DNA of 64,000 bases from Mesoplasma syrphidae (GTDB lineage: Bacteria; Bacillota_I; Bacilli_A; Mycoplasmatales; Mycoplasmataceae): NCBI RefSeq assembly GCF_002843565.1, contig NZ_CP025257.1:558001-622000 (forward strand). Direction: 5' to 3'. Below are positions 54,857 to 64,000 of this stretch, one piece after another (positions within the stretch are counted from its first letter, which is position 1; each line of letters opens with the position of its first letter). The notes under the pieces were generated by a model that searched no databases, was not told the DNA's origin, and saw only the letters and a list, made by a program, of their open reading frames with translations. The position numbers and the translations under genes were made by a program.

Positions 54857-55453
54857 TTACTTTTTATTAAAATTTTTGATTATTTCAAATCCAACTAAAT
54901 GTCATCTCATCATAGTTGTAATTTCCTTGATGCAGTTTCGGTAAAACTCGCTTGCTCATTCGCCAGTTAAAGTATTAGTCAGCTGTTCACCTTGAGTTAC
55001 TAATTCTATTGTACTCTCTAGTTCTTCAATTTTATTTGAAGTCCATTTTGATAAAATTTGTGCTTCTTTAATTTGATTTAAAGTGATTATGTCATTTTCA
55101 AAGTCGTTTGCTGCTTGTTCCTTAAATTTAATGTTTGCCTCCAAATAAATATATAACTCTCTAAACATTGTCGCTTTTAAAGCTTTTTCAAAGATTTCAT
55201 TTAAATTTGCAATTTCATTTTGTTGCAATTCTAAAATAGCAAATAAATCTGATTGTCTAACAAATTGATGATTATTATATGCGGCTACAATCTTCATACT
55301 TAAAATCATTTTTTCAAATAGCTCATTTGAAATTTTTAAATTTTCAGAAATAATCAGAAACTTTAAAAAATCTCTTCCCACTTTGTCATTAATTTCAGTT
55401 GTTGCAATATTGGCAAAACTGCCAAGTTTTTTTTGAAATTCTATTTTGAACAT
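54857..55453 (-). CDS. Hypothetical helical protein, 198 aa
   Basis: Unrecognised. Soluble, alpha-helical, and rich in Glu, Ile, Asn and Lys, starting MFKIEFQKKLGSFANIATTEIN. Two or three helical hairpins are likely, and the C-terminus contains two TGA codons (Trp) in GEWASEFYRNCIKEITTMMRWHLVGFEI. AAAAGGAG precedes the ATG. It is 11 bases after the MFS transporter, so it may be its accessory protein. Confidence 0.65.
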
Positions 55454-55464
55454 ATTGGCTCCTT

Positions 55465-56964
55465 TTAGTTAATTGACATTCTTGTTTTAATTTTATTGGC
55501 AATATTTCTTTTTTCAATACTCACAAGTTTTGAATGAATTTCTTCAACATTTATGTACTCAACTAATATTCGATTTATTGTGAAAGTTAAAAATGTTAAA
55601 TAGCCTAGAATTAGGGCAAAAATAATTGAAGAAATTAAAATAACTGCTCTTGTTAAAATGATTAAAATATCTGAGACATCTTCAATGCTGGCTAAAAACT
55701 CTAAACTATTATAAGTCTGAAAAAAGCCTACTCCAGAAATTTGACAAATACTTAAAATAAAATTTGGAATAAACGCTCCTAAAACTGTTGTTGCACCTAC
55801 AAGTCCTGTTACGGGGATTTTTTCTGTTCGATAATTTCACATTATTGCTAATCCAAATCAAATATAAAATAACTCAAAAAAAATTAGTCCCGTCGCAAAA
55901 GATACAAAAATCAAAAAGTAGTGGCTGCGTATTAAAGTCATTAAGAAAGCCAAAACAGCTAAGATTACTAATAGTCCAATAATGCTTTGACGATACCCAA
56001 TTTTTTTAATCAACTTAAAATATAGTAAGTATCCCAACATCAATTGCCCGATAATAAAAAAGTCACGATACTTTCTTACAAAACTTAATGATGCTGCTGA
56101 ACTTGCTCCTTCGGCTCGCGCCTTAGCAACAATATAAAATTCAAATATCGGTGATTGAATTAGTCCATAAATTAATCCCAAAAATAATGTTGTGAACATT
56201 AAAAGAACCAAAACCTTAGTACTATATGGCTCCAATTTTTCTTTCACATCAAAGTCAAAACTTTTTACAAAAACTGTTTTTTCCTTATTCATAAAACTTA
56301 AACCAAAAGCTAATATTAAAAATATTATACATATGCTTCCAGCTCATCAATAACTAGCTGTATCATTATTTCCTAATGCTAAACCCTGAAAAACATTTGC
56401 TAAATTAAAAATGTATGTTCCAAAAAATGTTCCAATAACTATTAAGAATGCTGCTCTAAAAGTTGCCTTAATTGGAAAAATTCTATAATATTTTTGCTCG
56501 TTCATATATAAGAAATATAGTGATTGAGCAGCCAATGATATTCCTAGCATTATTGAACCAAATATTAGCAATGCAGAAGCATTCTTTAAATTATTGCTGG
56601 AAACCAAAAATAAAATTAGTGCGATAAAACTACTTAGCATTGATCCCCAAATTCAATAGCGGCGATGCTTAATAATTCCTGTAAGCCAAGTCGCTAATGG
56701 TTTCAATAAAATGGTAAAAATAGATGAAACTCCAAAAAGAGATAATGTAATTGCAGCTGGACTAGAATAAGAATTAGTAATTCCCAGTCTTAAAACGCCC
56801 ATTTTTACTAGAAAACCATTAACAGTTCATATTAAAATAGTCTCAATAAAAAAATATAATCATTTTTTTGATTCATTTTCTTTTTTTCAAATAAACCAAA
56901 TTGTCACAAAGCTTAGGATTATAAGAATTGGATTTAAGATAAATAAGTCTCAATTTTTAGGCAT
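55465..56964 (-). CDS. MFS-type transporter, 499 aa
   Basis: Polytopic membrane protein with about 12 segments, complete only with TGA as Trp. SLFGVSSIFTILLKPLATWLTGIIKHRRYWIWGS holds the loop 2-3 region of the major facilitator superfamily. The N- and C-halves have similar segment spacing, with a central loop near FDFDVKEKLEPYS. The substrate is unknown. It begins 18 bases after the argS stop. Its C-terminal tail is basic. Confidence 0.75.
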
Positions 56965-56982
56965 AGGTTTTCCTTTCGTTAT

Positions 56983-58644
56983 TTACATTTTTTCTAATAC
57001 TTCAATTCCAATTAAGTTAAAAGCATTAGTTAATACTTGCAAAACAGCAGCTACCAAACCTAAACGAACGCTTGATAATAAAATATTATTTTCATCAATA
57101 ATTTTAGTATCTGAATAATAAGAATGAAATTGTTTTGCTATAGATTGAATATATTCACAAATTATTTGCGGAGCTCGATTTTTTGAAGCAGATTTAATAA
57201 CCTCTCCAAAATTATCCAAAGTAACTATTAGTTCAGCTTCTTTTGGAGTTGACAGCAATTCTGAATTCTCAATATTTACTGTAATTTCTTTTTCTCTTGC
57301 CTGCTTCAAAATTGAGTTGCAACGCGCTGTTGCATACTGAGCATAATAAATTGGATTTGATGCATTTTTTTGTTGAATTAAATCCAAGTCCAAATCCATA
57401 TGTGAGCTCGATGCTTTTGAAGCTAACATATAGCGCAGTCCATCTTTTCCTACCATTTCTTGAATATCAACTAGTCAAACAGCAGTCCCCTTACGTTTTG
57501 ACATTTTATATTCTGCACCATCTTTAATTAAACGCACCATCTGAACCATTTCAATTTCTAAAATTTTGGGGTCATGTCCTAATAAAGCTAACCCTGCACG
57601 CATACGTTGAATGTAACCATGGTGATCTCCACCTCATACGTTGATCAGCTTATCAGCTTTTGTTCTTTGAATTCTAATATGATGAGTAGCTAAATCAGGA
57701 ACAATGTAAGTATAAGTTCCATCTGATTTAACTAAGACACGATCTTTGTCATCACCAAAATCAGTAGTACGTAATCATAGGGCATTGTCTTTTTTATACG
57801 TAGCTCCCAAACCTTGATATAATTCTAGCATTTTATCAATTTCCTTTTCATCGTACATTGCTTGTTCACTTGATCAATGTTCGATTACTACTCCAAAGTC
57901 CTTAAGTTGTTGCTTAATAAGATATGAAAAATGATCAACTGATTTCTTTCTAAAAATTTGATGGACTTCTTGATTATTAATCATTGCATCTGAAAAAGTC
58001 ACAGTTTTAAACTTATCTCCAAATTCATCTATTAAATATCCAGCAACTTCATCATACATATCTCCACCATATGAGTTTTCTGGTTTAACAGCATTGATTC
58101 CTAATAAATTTAGATAATGAACAAAAACAGTAACTGCCAAAATATTAATTTGATTTCCAGCGTCATTTACATAATATTCGGTTTGAACTTCATATCCATC
58201 TGCTTTAAAAATTTCTTCTAAAACTGATCCATTGACAGCATTGCGAGCATGACCAACATGTAAAAATCCAGTTGGATTAGCTGAAACGTATTCAATATTA
58301 ATAATCTGGTTGCGTCGAGGTTGAACACCGTAGGTACTTTTTTCTGCTGAAATTTTCTGTATTACAGAGCTTAATAATTTTTTTTTCATTTTTACATTAA
58401 TAAAGCCAGGCCCAGCAACTTCGACTTCATCGTAATTGTTCACAGCCAACAATTTTTCTTTAATTAGTTCGGCCAACTCTTTTGGATTTTTCCCTATTTT
58501 TTTAGCTCCCATTAAAGCAAGAGTTGTTGAAAAATCACTTTGAATTCCTGTCTTGTTAATTTCAACAGTTGGCTCTACATCAATTACCAATTCCAGTACA
58601 ATTTTTTCTAAATCCTCTTTAAAAATATTTATAATATTTTTCAT
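56983..58644 (-). CDS. argS: Arginyl-tRNA synthetase
   Basis: Class I synthetase. 553 aa with TGA as Trp. The HIGH motif is [20 protein letters not shown] near residues 115-135, the KMSK-like motif is MSKRKGT, and the C-terminal DALR anticodon domain ends the protein. ATG 58644 follows GGGGGT; the longer frame would read into the promoter. The promoter lies in the upstream terminator. A tRNA-Arg (UCU) is also in the window. Confidence 0.97.
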
Positions 58645-58678
58645 TTTTACCCCCGACATACTTAATATGTTTATCTTT

Positions 58679-58707
58679 ATTTTAATATAAAAACATTGGT
58701 TACCCAA
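58679..58707 (-). promoter_or_regulatory. argS promoter
   Basis: -35 TTGGGT (58707-58702), 17-base spacer, -10 TAAAAT (58684-58679) on the minus strand. The -35 lies in the hairpin of the preceding terminator. Confidence 0.75.
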
Positions 58708-58711
58708 TGTT
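58686..58711 (-). terminator. Terminator of the pyrH-frr unit
   Basis: AACATTGG-GTAA-CCAATGTT, then TTTAT on the minus strand. Confidence 0.8.
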
Positions 58712-58726
58712 TATTTCCCATATGAT

Positions 58727-59935
58727 CTAATAATTTACTATTTTGTTTAAATTATTAATCAATTCTGCTTGTCTTTGTGCTTCTCATGAAATTCTTGTTG
58801 CTTCAATAAAAATATAAACAGTAAGTCCTGCCAAAATTATTATCAATAAAATATTTAAACTAAAATCAAATCATTCATTTCAAGAACTTTCCTGTGCCAA
58901 TTTTATTAAAAATATGCCATCAACTCCAAAAATGAATTCTCAGTTAAATTGACCATTTGCTAGCATGTAGTTTCCGACTTTTAATGCAATATAAGCTGCA
59001 AACAATAGTACTAATGAAATCGCCAAAATAGCTAACATATGTGCAAATTGTTGCTTAGTTTTAATAAACTTCGCCAATAACATAAACTGAGATTGTTCCT
59101 TGCTATTTTTTGGCTCTAAAACAACAGTTTTAGTTTTTTCATCATAAAAATTTCTCTCGCTTTGTCGAATTGATAGCGTAGCCTTTGCTCGCTTCATTTT
59201 AATAGTTGCAAGACCAGATTTTGGTTCAAAATTTTCTGAATGATATTTGCATATAGGAGCTTTGCGTCATTTTTCTTTGTAGCTAATTTTCATGTTTCCA
59301 CATTTACTATTTATAACAATATTTTTTGCATTTTTTTCTTTATATTCATTTTCAGTTACCTGAAGTGATTCAAATGTTTCCAAATCAACTTTTTTACTAT
59401 TCCAAATATTAGTTGTTTGATTAAATTCTAATACGTATTTGGTATTAGAAGTAACTTGTCCAATTCTTGGAAGTACTGATTGAGCAACAACTTCTTTTGT
59501 TTCTTTTACTAGCATAGGCAATACTTTGGAACTATTTCTAACTGCCAAAGTTTGCTTAATTCTTCTAGTTTTATTAACTTGATATACTTTATTTTTTTGA
59601 AGTGCTGAAACCGCTAAGAATCCTTCATATTCGTGTGCATTAGCATATGCATTTGGCTGAGGAATAAAAGTTACTTTAGCTTTTTCAATATCTTTTTCAA
59701 CTCTAATAGAAACTTTTTCTGATTCTACTAAAATGTCGGTAATTTCAGCAAAATATTCCTTATCTTGTTCTTCCAAGTCTTTGATATAAACAATAACTTG
59801 ATTTCCTTCAGAATTAGTTGTTAACAAAAATTGGTCAGTGTTATTAACATTATTTTCATGATAAAATTCTCCCAATTTAGTAATTGTTAGATCTTCATCA
59901 TTAAAAATAATTTTATCTCCAATCTGATACTTCAT
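58727..59935 (-). CDS. Hypothetical protein with beta-rich N-terminus and two membrane segments, 402 aa
   Basis: Unrecognised. One continuous frame once TGA is read as Trp. Residues 1-220 are soluble and beta-rich (MKYQIGDKIIFNDEDLTITKLGEFYH), with an SH3- or CarD-like opening that I cannot confirm. Two membrane segments follow, about 292-312 and 350-372, then a charged C-terminal helix. Cys, Trp and aromatic residues are few. It follows frr by 23 bases, so it is translated with the pyrH-frr unit. Confidence 0.65.
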
Positions 59936-59958
59936 AAGTTTTTAGACTCCATTCTTTT

Positions 59959-60504
59959 TTATATTGTCATTAATTCTTTTTCTTTTGTTTTTGCAAGATC
60001 ATCAAGCTGTTTAATATATTTATCTGTTAATACTTGAATGTCTTTTTCCATTCCCTTAACAAGATCCTCAGAAATTTCCTTATTTTTTTTAGCTGCATCA
60101 ATGCCATCGCGACGAGCATTTCTAATTCTTACTTTAAAAGTTTCCAACTCCTTAGTCATTTTTTTAACTAAGTCTCTACGAATTTCTTCAGTTAATGCTG
60201 GAATATTAATGCGAATAACCTCAGCATCAGCAATTGGATTAACACCCAAATCTGCTTTATTAATTCCATTTAATACCTCAGGTATTTGTGATCGGTCATA
60301 TGGCTTGATTAATAATTGTTGTGGTTCAGGAACTGAAATTTGTGATGTTTGAATAATTGGTGTTGGCGTTCCATAAAAGTTAACCATTACTTTATCTATC
60401 ATCGCTACGCTGGCTCTTCCCGTTCTAATTTTAGTCATATAGTCTTTTCATGCCAAAATCGTATTTTGCATGCTATCTTCAGCAATTAATAGTATTTCAT
60501 CCAT
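59959..60504 (-). CDS. frr: Ribosome recycling factor
   Basis: Splits post-termination ribosomes with EF-G. 181 aa, the normal size, from ATG 60504; the ATG six bases upstream is too near the GAGGT site. [68 protein letters not shown] and [17 protein letters not shown] are family signatures. It follows pyrH, as in most bacteria. Confidence 0.97.
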
Positions 60505-60529
60505 AGTCATTACCTCTTCTTTTTATTTT

Positions 60530-61243
60530 TTATTCAATTATAGTTGAAACTAATTCCCCATGCATAACTTTAATAATATTATCTTCACCTTGCATGTCAA
60601 ATACTTCAATTTTTAAGTTAGCATCACGAGCTAATGTTGCTGCTGTTAAATCCATTACTCGTAATTGTTTTTGAGCCAACTCTTCATGGGTTAAATGTGA
60701 AAAAAATTTTGCGTCAGAATGCGCTTTGGGATCTTTATCATATACTCCAGCAACACCATTTTTAGCCATCAAAATTACATCAGCATCAATTTCAATTGCT
60801 CGAATTGTTGCACTAGTATCAGTTGTGAAATAAGAAAAACCTGTTCCACCAACAAAAATTGCAATATAACCTTCACTCATTTTTGTACGTGCAGTTTTAA
60901 AATTATAATCTTCAGTAACTGTCTTAATTGGCAACGATGAATAAACAGATACTTTATCATAGCCCAACTGCTTAATAGTTGACTCTAATGCCAAACCATT
61001 CATAACAGTTGCTAGCATTCCCATATAGTCCGCATTAATTTGGGGCATGTTAATATTTGCTCCCAAGTTTCCTCGTCAAATATTTCCTCCACCAATGACA
61101 ATTCCCAATCTTGCACCTTCCTGTGCCAGTTTTACAATTTGTTTAGCAACTGTTTCCAGAGAATTTTTGTCATAAATTTCGCTTTCCCCTTTTAAAGCTT
61201 CTCCACTAAGTTTTAAAAGCGCCGTTTTATACTTTAAATTCAT
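60530..61243 (-). CDS. pyrH: UMP kinase
   Basis: Hexameric bacterial UMP kinase. 237 aa with TGA as Trp. LLKLSGEALKG at the N-terminus, GIVIGGGNIWRG, and NADYMGMLATVMNGLAL carry the Lys/Gly nucleotide-binding residues. YFTTDTSATIRAIEIDADVILMAKNGVAGVYDKDP is the family signature. Its own promoter lies at 61278-61307. pyrH-frr form one unit. Confidence 0.97.
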
Positions 61244-61277
61244 TACATACCCCTAATTTCTAAACACTATCTAATTT

Positions 61278-61307
61278 ATTATACTAATTTAATATACAAA
61301 ACTCCAA
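61278..61307 (-). promoter_or_regulatory. pyrH-frr promoter
   Basis: -35 TTGGAG (61307-61302), 18-base spacer, -10 TATAAT (61283-61278) on the minus strand, just downstream of the tsf-unit terminator. Confidence 0.65.
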
Positions 61308-61321
61308 TATATGAATAAAAA

Positions 61322-61356
61322 ATAAAAAAATAATACCCTATGAGATATTATTTTTT
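61322..61356 (-). terminator. Terminator of the rpsB-tsf unit
   Basis: AAAATAATA, a 10-base loop, TATTATTTT, then TTTATTTT on the minus strand. The stem is AT-rich and weak. Confidence 0.65.
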
Positions 61357-62058
61357 TTCCTTAGCTTTTTGACTTTGTTTTTCTTCTAATTCTTTTTTTG
61401 CCAATACATTCATATTCTTAAAATATTCATCCGCATTCATTTTTTCAATTGAATGACCTGTAACTAAAACATTTTGAATAAATCATTGTCCCATAACTGA
61501 ACTTTTTGAAAGTTTGAAACGTTTGTTTGTTCTTATTCCTTGTAAATAATTAATATAAATTTTTCCCTTGTCATCAATAATTTTTGTAATCTTTGAATAC
61601 AATATTTTTTCTCCAATAAACAAAACCTTTTCTTTATCCAAAGCAATTCCAAATTTATAAATTCCAAATCACAATAAAACAGATGAACCAATAATTACTG
61701 CAAATCCAATTGCTAAAATTGTTACAATTACTGCAAAAGCCACATTAGCTCCATTGTCGATATTTGAATTTGCTCCAAAAATTGACTTTGCATTTGAAAA
61801 TAAAATCATTCCCAAAATGCCAGAAAAAATTGCAATAGCATTTAATACAGCAAATATAATTATAAAGTTGATACCATAAATTTTATGCTTCGAATCATTT
61901 TTTTTAAAATCATATAAATATTTGCTAAATGTTAAACTCAAAATTAATGATACTACTAGAACAATTACTCCCAAAATTAAAATTTGTGTGTTTACTTGTC
62001 CATCTTTTCCTAGCTGGTTACTTCCATTAACTCATGTATTAGATAAGAATTGAATCAT
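61348..62058 (-). CDS. Membrane protein with cytoplasmic PH-like tail, 236 aa
   Basis: Unrecognised. Three hydrophobic segments (about residues 27-47, 62-84 and 106-130) are followed by a basic tail. The tail segment LFIGEKILYSKITKIIDDKGKIYINYLQGIRTNKRFKL looks like strands of a bacterial PH-like domain. The last 20 residues are Lys/Glu-rich. TGA codons occur at both ends. The start overlaps the ribosome-site region at the end of tsf (AGGTAAC), so it is translated after tsf. Confidence 0.65.
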
Positions 62059-62060
62059 AA

Positions 62061-62957
62061 TTAGTTACCTGCTACTTGAGCTGCTACTTCGCTTGCGAAA
62101 TCAGTAACAACTTTTTCGATTCCTTCTCCAACTTCAAATCTAACCATTTCTTTTAAAGATACTTTTTTAGAACTAATAAATTGCCCAACTTTAAAACTTT
62201 CATCAACTACAAATGCTTGATCTTCCAACGAAATTTCTGCCAAACGTTTTGATAATTTTCCGTTCAAAATATTTTCAATAATATTTGCTGGTTTTCCCTG
62301 CAATTTAGGATCTTCTTTTGCATTTTCTTTAATAATATGCATTTCTGATTCCTTAAAATCTGCAGGAATTTCACTCATTGTTTTATATTTTGGTGCCATT
62401 GCTGCAACGTGCATTGAAACATTGTATGCATCAGCTGAATCAATATTTCCAGCAAATTCCAATAATACAGATACTCTTTTGTTTGCATGATTATATAAGG
62501 AAATAGTCGTATCAGAAGTTTTTTGAATTAATACAAATCTTCTTAGTTCAATTTTTTCTCCAATTGTTGCTGTTGCGTTTACCAACACTTCTTTAATTGT
62601 TTCTCCAGTTGAAGTTTTAACTTCTAAACCTTCTTCCAAATTTGTTGTTTTTGATGTTAATAATGAAGTAGCCACCTCATCAATAATCGCTAAGAATGCT
62701 GCATTTTGAGCAACAAAATCAGTTTCAGAGTTAACTTCAATAATAACTGCTGCTGCATCATTTTGTTTTGCCAATGTAACTCCCTCAGCTGCAATACGAT
62801 CTGATTTTTTAGCTGCTTTCGCTAAACCATTTTCTCTTAATCAAACGATTGCATCATCAACATTATTATTTGAAGCCTCCAAAGCTTTTTTACAATCCAT
62901 CATTCCTGCTTGAGTAATTTCACGCAGCTCTTTAATTAATTTTGCATCTACTGCCAT
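62061..62957 (-). CDS. tsf: Elongation factor Ts
   Basis: Nucleotide exchange factor for EF-Tu. 298 aa with TGA as Trp. The N-terminal UBA-like domain is [57 protein letters not shown] is the TDFVA core contacting EF-Tu. The C-terminal domain ends [23 protein letters not shown]. It follows rpsB. Confidence 0.97.
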
Positions 62958-62985
62958 ATTTTTTCCTCCTCTTATATTTTTGTAT

Positions 62986-63795
62986 CTATTTATTTTCTGT
63001 TACTGAACTTGTTTTTGGAGCTGCATTTTTTGAAGCTCATGATGTATTTCTGTTTTCAGTGTTATATTCTTTTTTTGGTGCTACAGTTTTTAAAACTGAA
63101 GGTGCCATTTTGATTCCTGCTGCATCAGCATAAACATCAACCAAATGATTAATTAATATATTAACTGATTCTTGCAAATCATCATTTGCTGGAATCACTA
63201 AATCAACCATATCAGGATCAACGTTTGTATCACATAAAGCAATTACTGGAATTCCTAATTTTCTTGCCTCTTTAACAGCAATTTCATCTGTTTTTGGGTC
63301 AACTACAATCAATGCTGCAGGCAACTTGTTCATTTGTTTAATTCCACCTAGAGTTTTTTCTAATTTAGCTTTTTCTTTCAAAATTAAAATTTGCTCTTTT
63401 TTAGTTCTTAAAGCCAATTTACCATTTTTTTCTTCTTCTTCAATTTTTCATAACGCCTTAATTCTTACTAAAATTGTTTTCAAGTTTGTTAGAGTTCCCC
63501 CTAATCATCTTTGGTTTACAAAAAAGTTTCCTGATCTTAATGCCGCTTCTTTAACAGCATTTTTTGCTGAACGTTTAGTTCCGACAAATAAAACTTTATC
63601 TCCTTTTTGTCCAATTGCAGTAATCAAGTTTCTTGCTTCTTCTAGCTGAGCCATAGTTTTTTGCAAATCAATAATATGATTTTTATTTTTTGTTCCATAA
63701 ATATATGGTGCCATTTTAGGATTTCAACGTTTAGTTTGATGTCCGTATTGAACTCCCGCTTCTCATAATTCTTCTCTAGTTAATTCTTTTGCCAT
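62986..63795 (-). CDS. rpsB: 30S ribosomal protein S2
   Basis: 269 aa with TGA as Trp. [80 protein letters not shown] and [37 protein letters not shown] are standard segments. The last 35 or so residues form an extra polar tail rich in Asn, Ser, Thr and Lys. AAAGGAGA precedes the start. tsf follows 28 bases downstream. Confidence 0.98.
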
Positions 63796-63920
63796 AATGA
63801 TGGTCTCCTTTTCTTTATTCGTTATACTTCCAAATAATTCGAACAATATACCACCTCTTTGATTAATAAATTGAGGCACTAGGCTATTGAATTCTTATTT
63901 GTGATTGAATACATTTTCTA

Positions 63921-63949
63921 AACATATATCAACTTAATAAGTTTAACAA
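63921..63949 (-). promoter_or_regulatory. Probable rpsB-tsf promoter and long leader
   Basis: -35 TTGTTA (63949-63944), 17-base spacer, -10 TATGTT (63926-63921) on the minus strand; the spacer holds the palindrome AACTTATTAAGTT. This leaves a leader of about 115 bases before rpsB, long enough for an autoregulatory S2 site. No known leader fold was recognised. The 200-base stretch 63796-64000 contains no gene that I can support. Confidence 0.45.
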
Positions 63950-64000
63950 AAAAAGTCCAAATACAAAATAGTTTTAATAATATTTATGAATGTTTTGGAT

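Noticed and set aside
58940-59935. Two separate genes (85 aa and 222 aa) between argS and frr
   Set aside because: The fragments share one frame and join through TGA with no other stop, giving one 402 aa protein.

Overview
This is a gene-dense, AT-rich stretch of a mollicute chromosome. TGA has to be read as tryptophan: fmt, mnmA, dnaK, clpB, argS, trmFO and many others are full length only when in-frame TGA codons are translated. Gene content (recA, recU, hrcA/CIRCE, clpB, dnaJ, ECF transporter S components, a DUF2779 nuclease) and gene order point to Spiroplasma or a close entomoplasmatalean relative. That assignment is inference from gene content; there is no rRNA gene in the window to confirm it. 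Nearly every gene is on the minus strand. Only a methyltransferase, recU and ppa are on plus. I see no insertion sequence, prophage or CRISPR array.

Reading in the direction of transcription (high to low coordinates): rpsB-tsf-membrane protein (63.8-61.3 kb); pyrH-frr-402 aa membrane protein (61.2-58.7); argS-MFS transporter-two small genes (58.6-54.5); HEPN-like protein-scpA-scpB-rluB-deoxynucleoside kinase (54.4-50.7); yebC; a YugP-like membrane protein; ppa on plus; two ECF S-component-like proteins, one very histidine-rich (48.3-46.6); tail-anchored protein-cmk-der-gpsA-HU-DnaD-like (46.6-41.9); recU on plus; divIVA/gpsB; the RNase P RNA gene; cinA and recA; rny; a plus-strand methyltransferase; PH-like gene-ffh-rlmH (36.6-34.3); rpsP-rimM-trmD-rplS (34.2-31.6); ylqF-rnhB; ssb-like/dprA-like pair; two ABC half-transporters; trmFO; a 531 aa protein; tRNA-Arg(UCU); two small unknowns; amino-acid permease-obg-nadE; two membrane proteins; clpB; hrcA-grpE-dnaK-dnaJ; a purine-riboswitch-controlled permease; mnmA; a 205 aa membrane protein; DUF2779 nuclease-fmt-ECF S component; efp-Asp23-like-tig, the last cut by the window edge.

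Most of the window is housekeeping: translation (rpsB, tsf, efp, frr, argS, fmt, rpsP, rplS, tRNA and rRNA modification), protein folding and heat shock (HrcA/CIRCE regulon, trigger factor), recombination and chromosome upkeep (recA, recU, scpAB, HU, ssb/dprA-like), GTPases (obg, der, ylqF, ffh), RNA decay (rny, rnpB) and nucleotide metabolism (pyrH, cmk, dgk).

The less ordinary parts are: an S16 ribosomal protein with a roughly 190-residue alanine-rich and SAP-like extension; a purine riboswitch with the adenine-type base at position 74; a two-nuclease DUF2779 fusion; a HEPN-motif protein in the scpAB unit; a YugP-like protein that seems to have lost its metal site; a His-rich ECF S-component-like protein; a coupled, degenerate SSB/DprA pair behind a palindrome; and several promoters whose -35 box lies inside the preceding gene's terminator. 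Start sites were chosen from Shine-Dalgarno spacing, so several differ from the longest open frame.
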